A stretch of 64,000 nt of DNA from Perlabentimonas sp034003245 (lineage in GTDB: Bacteria > Bacteroidota > Bacteroidia > Bacteroidales > Tenuifilaceae), in NCBI GenBank assembly GCA_034003245.1, contig JAVEYY010000026.1:1-64000 (forward strand), in the 5' to 3' direction. The notes below the pieces were generated by a model that saw only the letters and a program-made list of their open reading frames with translations, did not search any database and was not told the DNA's origin. Positions 51,450-59,836 of this stretch are shown piece by piece. Each line of letters begins with the position of its first letter. The first letter of the stretch is position 1. A program made the translations under genes and the position numbers.

Positions 51450-53732
51450 TTAGAATAAATCTACAGAAATATTCTGAATAAAGGCCGTTATTGTATGCTC
51501 CCGGCCCACCTTAGCTTCTGTAAGTAACATCAAAACGTTAAGTTCTTCTCCATCCTTACGGGTAATCGATATTTCGCGTCGTTCTCCAACAATGGCCTGC
51601 TTGCCAGGGTCGAGATATGATGCAAGAAACTCGTCCTTATCGGTTGCATCGGGAGGGAATAAAATTCGTATACTCTGACCAAGGATTTCTTCCTTTGTAA
51701 CACCAAGAAGTTCTTCTGCTGCCTTATTAAAGAACTGTACAATACCATCCTGATCAGTAGTTATAATGGCATCAAGGAAACCTTCAAGGGTTTTTTCAGT
51801 GCGAATCTTCACGCGCTCAACCTCCTTAAACTGATTCTTGATATCCTCCTTAGCCTCGCGCAGCTTGCGGTTAAGCTCTACCTCGTTCTGACGGAGCAAC
51901 TCCTCCTGATGACGCAGCTGTTCAGTTTGCTCCATGGTTTCAATCTCCATCAACTTCTCTCGTGTGATATCGTGGCCAATAAACACGATCTTAGCCACCT
52001 CTCCATACATATCGTTAACGGCAGTGAAAGTTCCGCGGAACCAGCGTTCCTCTTCCGACTTCATAATCATCTTAAGTTGGCCCTCGTAGGGTATCCCGTG
52101 GGTTACGTCATCCCAAATACCATCAATCTGCTTACGATCGTTTTTATGGAAAAGATCAAATACCATCTTGGCTTTAGCTTCAACTTGAGTTAGACCAAAA
52201 GCTTGCTGAAATTTGTCATTCACATCAATAATATCTCCCGTAGGGCTAAACTCCACCTTTATGCTCGATCTATTGAGAGCTTCAATCTGTCCCTCAAAGT
52301 CAAGGCTTTGATTTTTCTGCTCAGTTGTATCGATGGCCAGAAAAAGAACCTTTTCAACTCCACCATGAATATTTCTTACACATGTATAGGTAGCGATTGT
52401 CCACAAGTCCTTTCCATTCCGGGTAACATGCTTCATATCGCCCTCAAAGTGGTGGCCTCCTTTGGCTAGGCTTTCCCATATCTCATCGAACCAAATTCTA
52501 TCCTTTTTATTAATAAACATCGAGATATGCTTACCCTCCACTTCGGAATTAGCTGTATACTCCAACTTATTAAGAAACTTAGTATTGGCATAAAGCAGCG
52601 TACCATTTACATCGTACTCAGCACGAATTAATGTGTGATTAACGGAATTTGTGAAGCTAATGAACTTCTCGGCTTGCCTAGCAGCTTCTTCCTGAGTGGC
52701 TTGCAACTCCTCCATGTTCTGCCGCATTTGCTCTTCCTGGGTTTGAAGAATCTCGGCCTGCTCCTGCGACTCTTTAAGCAACTTGGCTGTTCGGATATTT
52801 ATTTTTGCACTCGAAATTGTTGAGGCAATGCTTTCGGCCACTTTTTCGATAAAATCAATTTTATATTGCTCAAAAGGGTGAAACGAGCCCAACTCCATTA
52901 CCCCATGCACCTCGTCGTTTACTTTAAGAGGCACTAGCACCAAATTCTTTGGGCTAGAGGTACCCAAACCGGATGTGATCTTGAGATATGAATCGGGTAC
53001 TTTTTTAAGGATTGTGGTTTCTTTTTCCAATGCGCAGGCGCCAACCAAACCCTCTCCCCAATCAATTCTCCTGTCGGCATACTTTCTACGTTCGTACGCG
53101 TAGCAGGCGGTGAGATTAAAGAATTTGTCACCAAGGTCTGAATCATCAAGCAGGTAAAATCCGCCTTGGTTGGCATTAATATACTTTACTAAGTTGCTTA
53201 TAATTTGGTATGAAAGTTCTTCAATATCGTTTTTTTCAGCCCTAAGTATTTCGCCAAATTTTGCTAATCCCTCTGCAGTCCAACTACGCTGCTCATCCTC
53301 TTTTCGTCTAACTGCTTCCTCCTCCTTACTAAGTTTAAGCGTATCGCGCAAATTAACAATCGCCTTTCCTAAAACATCGCTCTCCTCGGGTGAGTAATCG
53401 GCGTTAATATCCCCCTCTTTCAATTTTTGAACAAATCGATACAGTTTTCGCTGACGGGTTACTTCCCTTTCCGAGTATTCAGCTGCTTCGATCTGTATCC
53501 CTGACACATACCTAGTTATGTAGTAAGCCGCGATTGCGGCCAGAATGGGTAGCGTGTCGATTAAGTAAAAAATTGGAAACCTTCGATGGATATCGGCTAT
53601 ACCATTGGCTGTAAAGGCAATATTGAGCATTTGTGCTTGCACAAAAAGAATAAGAGCCAGGAAACCAAAGGTAATTGTGAAAACAATTATGGTGTAGCGG
53701 ATTACAAACCCTCTTGAATAGTTTGGTTGCAT
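51450..53732 (-). CDS. Membrane GAF-PAS sensor protein without output domain
   Basis: 760 residues. Two N-terminal membrane segments (about 12-33 and 48-68) frame a short periplasmic part; then a coiled coil, a GAF domain (about 165-310: NLVLVPLKVNDEVHGVMELG), another coiled coil, and three PAS domains (about 365-475, 485-595, 650-755; the second and third end in VLFLAIDTTEQKNQ-like and VFIGHDITREKL). No histidine-kinase, GGDEF, methyl-accepting or HTH module follows. It could pass a redox or energy signal to a partner protein. Its position next to the chemotaxis genes suggests, but does not prove, a link. Confidence 0.85.
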   Translation of the reverse strand: MQPNYSRGFVIRYTIIVFTITFGFLALILFVQAQMLNIAFTANGIADIHRRFPIFYLIDTLPILAAIAAYYITRYVSGIQIEAAEYSEREVTRQRKLYRFVQKLKEGDINADYSPEESDVLGKAIVNLRDTLKLSKEEEAVRRKEDEQRSWTAEGLAKFGEILRAEKNDIEELSYQIISNLVKYINANQGGFYLLDDSDLGDKFFNLTACYAYERRKYADRRIDWGEGLVGACALEKETTILKKVPDSYLKITSGLGTSSPKNLVLVPLKVNDEVHGVMELGSFHPFEQYKIDFIEKVAESIASTISSAKINIRTAKLLKESQEQAEILQTQEEQMRQNMEELQATQEEAARQAEKFISFTNSVNHTLIRAEYDVNGTLLYANTKFLNKLEYTANSEVEGKHISMFINKKDRIWFDEIWESLAKGGHHFEGDMKHVTRNGKDLWTIATYTCVRNIHGGVEKVLFLAIDTTEQKNQSLDFEGQIEALNRSSIKVEFSPTGDIIDVNDKFQQAFGLTQVEAKAKMVFDLFHKNDRKQIDGIWDDVTHGIPYEGQLKMIMKSEEERWFRGTFTAVNDMYGEVAKIVFIGHDITREKLMEIETMEQTEQLRHQEELLRQNEVELNRKLREAKEDIKNQFKEVERVKIRTEKTLEGFLDAIITTDQDGIVQFFNKAAEELLGVTKEEILGQSIRILFPPDATDKDEFLASYLDPGKQAIVGERREISITRKDGEELNVLMLLTEAKVGREHTITAFIQNISVDLF

Positions 53733-53856
53733 AGTCGGAAAAATTTGACTAAAAATAGATATTATTTGTTATAATCGCTAAATCTGCACTTAAAAATCTG
53801 CTTAATAGATTTTGCTTTTCGGTCAGTGAGGGCCAGTAAAAAAGAATAGAAAGGAG

Positions 53857-55215
53857 CTAATCGTTGGTCAACGAATTGCCATCCTTTGCAATCTCGTTGG
53901 AGATGTGCTCATCCTCACTAAAATCAATATCCTTCATTTCAGGCGATTCTGGTTCAAAAAGTTTACTAATTTGCTCCAGCGCTTGGTCGTTCAATTCCTC
54001 GTCCTGCTCGGCTAATTTGGCCGTAGTGTTAAGTTTGCTTACCTCCTCCTCTTTCCACTTATCTATCTTTAACTTGTTGATCTCAGCAAGAACTTCAGCC
54101 TCTTTCTGAATATGATCCTTCTCAACTTCAAAGAGCCGCTCGTTGCGTTCCTTTTCTAGTAACCGATGTAGGTCGATGTGATGATCCTCGGTTAGTTCAA
54201 CCTGAACCACGTCACGTCTAATCTCAACTTGCTTAATATACTCCTCGGCCTCAAGCAAGTCATCGTAAGGTCCACGAGCGGAGAGCAGCTTTACAATTAT
54301 TGGGGCACTCTCGATGGTAATGAAAAGAAGAATTATAAACCAGCTTGCCAGCTGTATGTTACGGCTGCTCGCCGTTAGAGTATTCATGGCTTGTAAACGA
54401 GCAAGAAATCCATCGGATCGCTTATTAACAACCTGTGCCTCTGATAGAACCTGATTACGCCTAGCCCTTAATTGTGATAGTTCCTCGTTGTTTTGCTGGA
54501 TAAGTTGGAGGTTATGCTCACGTAGCTGTTTGAGCTCGTCGTCCACCTTATCGTACTCTATTTTTTTTTCGCGGTATACAGGCCCTTTACCAGGAGTTCG
54601 AGTAGGACTCATCCCTTCGGCTTCGGCAACTATCATAGAGAATAGGGTATTTCGCTGTTGTTCCTTCTGCAAGATTTCATCGCGAAGCGAGGTGATGTCT
54701 TTCTCGAGTCGTTCTATGTCCAAGAAATCTTTTGAGACCAGATCACGATACTGCAAATTGCTTTGCTGTTGATCGAACAGAATTTGCTGCTCAATCTCGC
54801 GTTCGAATAGTTTCATTTTAAGGGGCATCGAAACCACAAATGCAATTAGAATTGCCAATATAAAGCGTGGGACGGCCATCCCAAACTCGGCCATACGTTT
54901 TGACTGCTTACGCAAACTCGCCACAATATACCAGTCGATAGAGAAGATTAAAAATCCCCAGAGAACTCCAAATGCTATAGAAATCTCAATTTTCTGGAAT
55001 ACATTGTGAATAGCATAACCGCCCGATAGTGAAGCCATAACGCCAGTTAGGAAGACGATTACCCCTATGCCGTAAAACTTATTAAACTCGGAAGGACATT
55101 GTTTAAGGATATAGAGACGCGCTCCTGAGCACCAACAAAAAAATCGGTACAACAGCGATAACTTGGGCGTTGGTAGTTTAGGTTTATCGGGTTTGGCATC
55201 GGCAAGTTTCTGCAT
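53857..55215 (-). CDS. DUF4407 membrane protein
   Basis: 452 residues with about four membrane segments, three in the first 165 residues (GVIVFLTGVMASLSGGYAIH, VLWGFLIFSIDWYIV, LAILIAFVVSMPLKM) and one near 290 (LASWFIILLFITIESAPIIV), with a long coiled coil between (about 180-270) and a charged coiled-coil tail. This is the DUF4407 family, of unknown function. It stands between the PAS protein and cheB, in the same direction, but a terminator separates it from cheB. Confidence 0.85.
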   Translation of the reverse strand: MQKLADAKPDKPKLPTPKLSLLYRFFCWCSGARLYILKQCPSEFNKFYGIGVIVFLTGVMASLSGGYAIHNVFQKIEISIAFGVLWGFLIFSIDWYIVASLRKQSKRMAEFGMAVPRFILAILIAFVVSMPLKMKLFEREIEQQILFDQQQSNLQYRDLVSKDFLDIERLEKDITSLRDEILQKEQQRNTLFSMIVAEAEGMSPTRTPGKGPVYREKKIEYDKVDDELKQLREHNLQLIQQNNEELSQLRARRNQVLSEAQVVNKRSDGFLARLQAMNTLTASSRNIQLASWFIILLFITIESAPIIVKLLSARGPYDDLLEAEEYIKQVEIRRDVVQVELTEDHHIDLHRLLEKERNERLFEVEKDHIQKEAEVLAEINKLKIDKWKEEEVSKLNTTAKLAEQDEELNDQALEQISKLFEPESPEMKDIDFSEDEHISNEIAKDGNSLTND

Positions 55216-55273
55216 GCTAATAGTTTTTTTCCTTACGCTAGGTAAGTTTAATTACTAGGCAATAATAATAAAA

Positions 55274-55303
55274 AAAAGGCTTTGGAACAACGCAAAGCCT
55301 TTT
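55274..55303 (-). terminator. Intrinsic terminator after cheB
   Basis: AAAAGGCTTTG (55274-55284), 8-nt loop, CAAAGCCTTTT (55293-55303), a perfect 11-bp stem; on the minus strand it is followed by a T-run. Ends the cheR-kinase-cheD-cheB operon. Confidence 0.92.
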
Positions 55304-55319
55304 AGTGCATACTATAAAG

Positions 55320-56390
55320 CTAAAGTTTTACCACGTAGGGTGCAATGGCATCGAGCGATAGGATTTTATCAACTCCACCCAGTTTTATCGCTTCCTTAGG
55401 CATACCAAACACAACACACGATTTCTCATCTTGGGCAACAGTTTTTGCACCAGCCTGTTTCATTTCTAGCATGCCCTTTGCTCCATCGTCGCCCATTCCA
55501 GTCATAATTACACCAACGGCGTTGGCTCCGGCATATCGTGCAGTGCTACGAAAAAGTACATCAACCGATGGTCGATGCCTATTTACCAAAGGCCCATCCT
55601 TTATCTCAACATAATATCTAGCTCCACTTCGCTTAAGTATCATATGGTAATTTCCAGGCGCAATAAGTGCACGGCCTCGAATAACGCTATCGCCATTTTC
55701 GGCCTCCTTAACAGTAATTTTGCAGAGTTCGTTTAGCCTGGCGGCAAATGAGGTGGTAAACTTTTCGGGCATATGCTGCACAATTACAATTCCGGGCGTA
55801 TCAAGGGGCATTGCCTGCAAAAAAGTAGTAAGAGCCTCAGTACCTCCAGTTGATGCCCCAACAGCAATAACATACTCCGTGGTTTTAATCATACTCATGT
55901 TGGGAGTAACCGGAGGAAGCACTGCATCGGCGGAGTACTTTGGTTCAACAGCGTGCGGTTCAACTAAAATCCGTTTACGTGCAATTCGTGCCTGTGCTGC
56001 CGCTTTTACAGCATCACAAATTCGAATTTTCGATTCCTCAAAGAATGTCTTGGTGTTAACCTGTGGTTTTGTTATTATATCAACTGCCCCAAACTCGAGT
56101 GCTCTAATGGCCGTTTCGGTTCCCTTTTCTGTTAAACTCGATATTATAACAACGGGAATAGGATGCTGCGTCATTATCTTCTTTAAAAATGTAAGCCCAT
56201 CCATCCTTGGCATTTCCACGTCGAGGGTGATAACGTCGGGCACCTCCTCGGCAATTTTTTTGGCAGCAAAATAGGGGTCAGTTGCTGTTCCCATTACTTC
56301 GAGGTGTGGGTCGGAGCTGATAATCTGGCTAAGAGTTTGTCTAACAACGGCCGAATCGTCTACTATTAATACTCTAATCTTGTTGCCCAT
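55320..56390 (-). CDS. cheB: Protein-glutamate methylesterase/glutaminase CheB
   Basis: 356 residues: receiver domain (1-125) with DDSAVVR, phospho-Asp57 in TLDVEMPRMDG and the Lys in TKPQ, then a linker and the methylesterase domain (about 165-356) with the catalytic triad in GASTGGTEA (Ser), VIVQHMP (His) and MTGMGDDGAKG (Asp). It removes methyl groups from, or deamidates, receptors. Last gene of the cheR-kinase-like-cheD-cheB operon. Confidence 0.96.
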   Translation of the reverse strand: MGNKIRVLIVDDSAVVRQTLSQIISSDPHLEVMGTATDPYFAAKKIAEEVPDVITLDVEMPRMDGLTFLKKIMTQHPIPVVIISSLTEKGTETAIRALEFGAVDIITKPQVNTKTFFEESKIRICDAVKAAAQARIARKRILVEPHAVEPKYSADAVLPPVTPNMSMIKTTEYVIAVGASTGGTEALTTFLQAMPLDTPGIVIVQHMPEKFTTSFAARLNELCKITVKEAENGDSVIRGRALIAPGNYHMILKRSGARYYVEIKDGPLVNRHRPSVDVLFRSTARYAGANAVGVIMTGMGDDGAKGMLEMKQAGAKTVAQDEKSCVVFGMPKEAIKLGGVDKILSLDAIAPYVVKL

Positions 56391-56426
56391 ATTAAGAATA
56401 AATTAGCTGTTTATCAATACTTCGGT

Positions 56427-56906
56427 TTATGGCTGGGGGTTAATTGTCCTATCGATATACCGCTGTTTAACTTCACCGGTTAGGGTGTAATACTCAATTT
56501 TCCGCCCCAACTTTCCACCAACACTTTTGGCCACAATGGGAATTCTAAGTTCCTCGAGCATTTCCATGGCCAGCTTAATATTTCGCTCACCAATATGGAA
56601 TTGCGAAATATTTGTGTCAATCACCTCACCCCCGCCAAACACCTTGGCTCTTATATTAGTTTTCTTTGATCCTAGGCTCAACATCTTTTCCACTAACTTT
56701 TCAATGGCAATATTCCCATACTTTGGGCTAGCCAACCCCTGCCCGTTCCAGAAGGGTAACATGTAATGGTTAATCCCTCCAACCTGAAGAATTGGGTCGT
56801 ACAGGCAAACCGCTACGCAAGAACCCAGGATTGTAGAGACCCTGTGGGGTTCCTTGCTGGCGAATAGTGCTGCTGGATATAAAAAATGGGTATTCTCCTG
56901 CTCCAT
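56427..56906 (-). CDS. cheD: Chemoreceptor glutamine deamidase CheD
   Basis: 159 residues with the CheD catalytic pair visible: Cys30 in STILGSCVAV and His47 in GGINHYMLP, plus the family residues KVFGGGEV and IPIVAKSVGGKLGR. It deamidates receptor Gln residues and in some species is stimulated by CheY-P. The start ATG lies 11 bp after the kinase-like gene stop. Confidence 0.95.
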   Translation of the reverse strand: MEQENTHFLYPAALFASKEPHRVSTILGSCVAVCLYDPILQVGGINHYMLPFWNGQGLASPKYGNIAIEKLVEKMLSLGSKKTNIRAKVFGGGEVIDTNISQFHIGERNIKLAMEMLEELRIPIVAKSVGGKLGRKIEYYTLTGEVKQRYIDRTINPQP

Positions 56907-56917
56907 AAGCCTTTGGC

Positions 56918-57820
56918 CTAAAAGGTTTCTTCGTCCGAATCAAAGAAAGTTTCGTTTGCATCCGATGCAAAATCGGATGTTTCCTGATTGCTCTCGGGAA
57001 TGCTGATGGTGAAACATGCTCCTTTTCCCAGCTCACTCTCAATATTTATCTTGCCATCGAGCATCTCAATAACGGCTTTGTTAACCGACAACCCTAATCC
57101 ATGCCCCCGGTTAAGGGAGTTTATTCCGGTGTCAAGGCGCTTAAACCTATCGAAAATTATCTTCTGATTCTCTTTACTAATTCCTATGCCGTGATCGCGA
57201 ACACAAACAACAAGGTTGCGCCCTTGAAGCTGAGTAATAATCTCTACTTGCCCACCCTCGAAGCTGAAATTTATGGCATTGCTAAGTAAATTGGCCAATA
57301 TGAGCTTTAACTTTTCGGGATCTGTCTTAAAAAGAAACATCCCAGGCTCATCCATATTTAACTTGTTGTCGAATACTACATGTAATTTTTTGCGACGAGC
57401 CTCAAGCTTAAACGATTCTATCACGCTCTCGATAAGGTTTACAACATCGGTATTAAAGACTTCGGGGAAAATTTCTCCAGCCTCAATCTTAGCCGCGACA
57501 AAAATATTACGGAACTGAAAATCGAGAGTGAATGCCTCGGAGTGAATGAGTGCAATCATGGTTACAACCTTTTTCCAGTTCTCCTTATCCACCGAGAGAA
57601 TTGCTCTAGACAAGCCAAGAATAGAGGTAAAGGGGTTTATAATCTCGTTGGTGATATTAGAGATAAAGTGACTCTTGAGCGATTCGGACTCCTCGAGCTT
57701 CTTATTTACATTTTTTAATTCCTCGTTGAGCGATTTAAGCTCCTTCACGGCAATTTTATTCTGTTCAAAACGACGTTTCAGCTCATCCAAAAGCTCCTCG
57801 TCGGTAATTTTATGTCCCAT
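56918..57820 (-). CDS. Histidine-kinase-like protein with Asn in place of the phospho-acceptor His
   Basis: 300 residues: an N-terminal coiled coil (about 10-48), a HisKA-like helix pair (about 48-120) and a complete-looking HATPase domain (about 165-280) with N-box ANLLSNAINFSFEGG, G1 DHGIGIS, F-box FDRFKRLDTG and G2 GHGLGLSVNKA. The H-box, normally SHEIRTP, reads TNEIINP, so the acceptor His is Asn58. No membrane segment or sensory domain is present. It probably cannot autophosphorylate at that site and may act as an ATP-binding regulator or phosphotransfer partner. It lies between cheR and cheD. Confidence 0.8.
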   Translation of the reverse strand: MGHKITDEELLDELKRRFEQNKIAVKELKSLNEELKNVNKKLEESESLKSHFISNITNEIINPFTSILGLSRAILSVDKENWKKVVTMIALIHSEAFTLDFQFRNIFVAAKIEAGEIFPEVFNTDVVNLIESVIESFKLEARRKKLHVVFDNKLNMDEPGMFLFKTDPEKLKLILANLLSNAINFSFEGGQVEIITQLQGRNLVVCVRDHGIGISKENQKIIFDRFKRLDTGINSLNRGHGLGLSVNKAVIEMLDGKINIESELGKGACFTISIPESNQETSDFASDANETFFDSDEETF

Positions 57821-57879
57821 AATCGTATGAATATTTATGTTGAACTTCTTGCTTTACAATTGATAACGAATAAAAAAGC

Positions 57880-58734
57880 CTAAATACGTTTAAATATTGT
57901 AGGTTTTACCTGCTTTAACGGTACCTGCATATTCATTATAGATTCTGAATGCCCAAGGAAAAAGTAGCCATCGGGCCTAAGCTTATCGCATAACTTTTGG
58001 ATAACTTTTTCCTGCGTCTCGCGATCGAAGTATATTAACACATTCCTGCAAAATACGATATCAAATGTTTCGGGAATATCGTAGTAGTTGTCCATAAAGT
58101 TTAAGCGACCAAATCGAACTTTCTTTCTAAGGTTGGGCCCGACTTTTACTGTTGGATTAAGTCTCTCCTTACTTTTCAGAAAATACTTTCTCTTTGTTTC
58201 CAGGGGAATGATTGAAACCCGATCCTCCTTATAAACCGCATCAACGGCTTTTTGCAGGATTTGAGTTGAAATATCTGTGCCAATTATTGAGTAATCAAAA
58301 CCAGGGTTCTTCTCGGCAAAATCGGCCATAACAATGGCAATGGTATAGGGCTCCTCTCCGCTCGAGCAGCCAGCACTCCAAACCTTTAACATTCGATTTC
58401 GGGATTCCTGTATAAGCTCGGGAAGAGCTGTTTGGGTTAAAAAATCGAAATGCACGGGCTCTCTGAAGAAATCGGTTTTATTTGTGCTCACCACATCAAG
58501 CATATGGATGATCTCGTTGTTAAGCCCCTCCTTGCTGAAAACATAATCGATATACTCCTTGAATGAACTCAGGTTAAGCTCTCTAAGCCTTTTCTGCAAT
58601 CGACTTTGGAGCATAACTTTTTTAACTGGTGGCATCTTTATTCCACTCTCCTTATATATAAATCGGCTAAGCTTGTCAAACTCATCCTGAGTTAGCTGTG
58701 CCTTGAAAATCTCGTTTAAACGGGAATTAAACAT
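57880..58734 (-). CDS. cheR: Chemoreceptor methyltransferase CheR
   Basis: 284 residues: N-terminal helical domain (1-90) and SAM-binding domain with VWSAGCSSGEEPYTIA (SAM loop, near 138), IIGTDIST, FCRNVLIYFDRETQ and LGHSES near the end. It methylates receptor Glu residues, opposite to CheB. First gene of the adaptation operon. Confidence 0.96.
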   Translation of the reverse strand: MFNSRLNEIFKAQLTQDEFDKLSRFIYKESGIKMPPVKKVMLQSRLQKRLRELNLSSFKEYIDYVFSKEGLNNEIIHMLDVVSTNKTDFFREPVHFDFLTQTALPELIQESRNRMLKVWSAGCSSGEEPYTIAIVMADFAEKNPGFDYSIIGTDISTQILQKAVDAVYKEDRVSIIPLETKRKYFLKSKERLNPTVKVGPNLRKKVRFGRLNFMDNYYDIPETFDIVFCRNVLIYFDRETQEKVIQKLCDKLRPDGYFFLGHSESIMNMQVPLKQVKPTIFKRI

Positions 58735-59052
58735 ACGCTAATAAGCTGGATTTGGTTTTCTAATAAATTTCAAATGCTGTTTTGCTCATTTTAGCAAACA
58801 AAAAAATCATTCCCTAAATTTACAAATTCAAATTTTAATAACCCACTACTTTTGATTAAAAATAGGCTTTATTAATGATATATCCTGTAAAGAACATCCA
58901 ATTTTCCTCTGTCATCAAGCAAAAAAATCAAAAAAAACACTTACTGCTGAATGCCAGCAGATTGGATTCAATACACGAGAATCATGATAAATCAAGTGGA
59001 TTTTTCTTACACAAAAAAGTATATCGTTAGTGGTGGGATATGCTTATAATAA

Positions 59053-59124
59053 GGGCTGTTCAAAAAGCTCGCCCCTCAATGTTAGTGATTCCCCTAAACC
59101 TGATTTTTGCTTTTTGAACAGCCC
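59053..59124. repeat. Inverted repeat with perfect 16-bp arms
   Basis: GGGCTGTTCAAAAAGC (59053-59068) and GCTTTTTGAACAGCCC (59109-59124) with a 40-nt spacer, an arrangement like a MITE or an insertion-sequence remnant. Confidence 0.7.
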
Positions 59125-59126
59125 GA

Positions 59127-59180
59127 TGGGGACATAAAAAAAATTATTAGCTCCAGCCTAAAAATTGTAATTTGTCCCCA
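59127..59180. repeat. Inverted repeat with perfect 8-bp arms TGGGGACA
   Basis: TGGGGACA (59127-59134) and TGTCCCCA (59173-59180) with a 38-nt AT-rich spacer. GGGGACA-ended palindromes are typical of REP-like elements moved by single-strand Y1 transposases in other phyla, so a REP-type element is a fair guess. Confidence 0.55.
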
Positions 59181-59292
59181 AATTCAATTTAACCCTACCT
59201 AAAGAACTGATTTATAGGTTTAACCCAAACGCACTCTTTATATAAAGGTACAACAATTACCAATGGAAATCAAGTAAAATTCATTTTTTTTA

Positions 59293-59814
59293 CTAGTTGA
59301 TCTCCTCAATTGTGGTTGTTTTTTCTGTTTCCTCTGTCTTAAATTTGAGGTCTGTTACATCCTCGGTAGAGAATACGGCATCCATATCAAGAATCATAAT
59401 AAACTTATCATCGATATTGGCCACACCTTCAATAAACTCGGACTTATACTTACTTCCAATGCTGGGGGGGGGCATAATTTGACCCTTCTCAATTTCAAGC
59501 ACAGCCTGAACAGCATCCACAAGTGCGCCAATCTGTATTTGCTCGCCATCAACCTGAATATCAAGAACAATTATGCAGGTATTGGTGGTATACTCGGTTG
59601 GCGCCATGCCAAACTTAATGCGAGTATCGATTACAGGAAGGACTGTCCCTCTGAGGTTAATAACCCCTTTCATGTAACCAGGTGCTTTGGGAACCTCAGT
59701 TATTTTGGTCATCTCCAAAATATTTAGAACTTTGCCCACATGGGCAGCAAATTCCTCTTCACCCAATTTAAACGATAGGTAGGAGTTAATTTTTGATAGG
59801 TTGTCTTGGTTCAT
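59293..59814 (-). CDS. cheW: Chemotaxis coupling protein CheW
   Basis: 173 residues from the ATG at 59814. A clear AAGGAGG sequence sits 7 bp upstream of it and touches the alternative ATG at 59820, so the later start is favoured; a longer frame to 59892 runs into cheA. The SH3-like CheW fold is seen in LSFKLGEEEFAAHVGKVLNILE, PKAPGYMKGVINLRGTVLPVIDTRIKFGM and ALVDAVQAVLEIEK. It links receptors to CheA. Confidence 0.93.
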   Translation of the reverse strand: MNQDNLSKINSYLSFKLGEEEFAAHVGKVLNILEMTKITEVPKAPGYMKGVINLRGTVLPVIDTRIKFGMAPTEYTTNTCIIVLDIQVDGEQIQIGALVDAVQAVLEIEKGQIMPPPSIGSKYKSEFIEGVANIDDKFIMILDMDAVFSTEDVTDLKFKTEETEKTTTIEEIN

Positions 59815-59836
59815 ATGCATTCCTCCTTTAAGTAAT

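Larger units (their letters stand above)
58735..59292. other. 558-bp intergenic region with inverted repeats
   Basis: The gap between cheR and cheW holds no ORF of note. It contains two adjacent inverted repeats (59053-59124 and 59127-59180) that look like mobile-repeat remnants, in otherwise AT-rich sequence. The cheR promoter must lie in its left part, but no clear -7 box was found. Confidence 0.55.
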
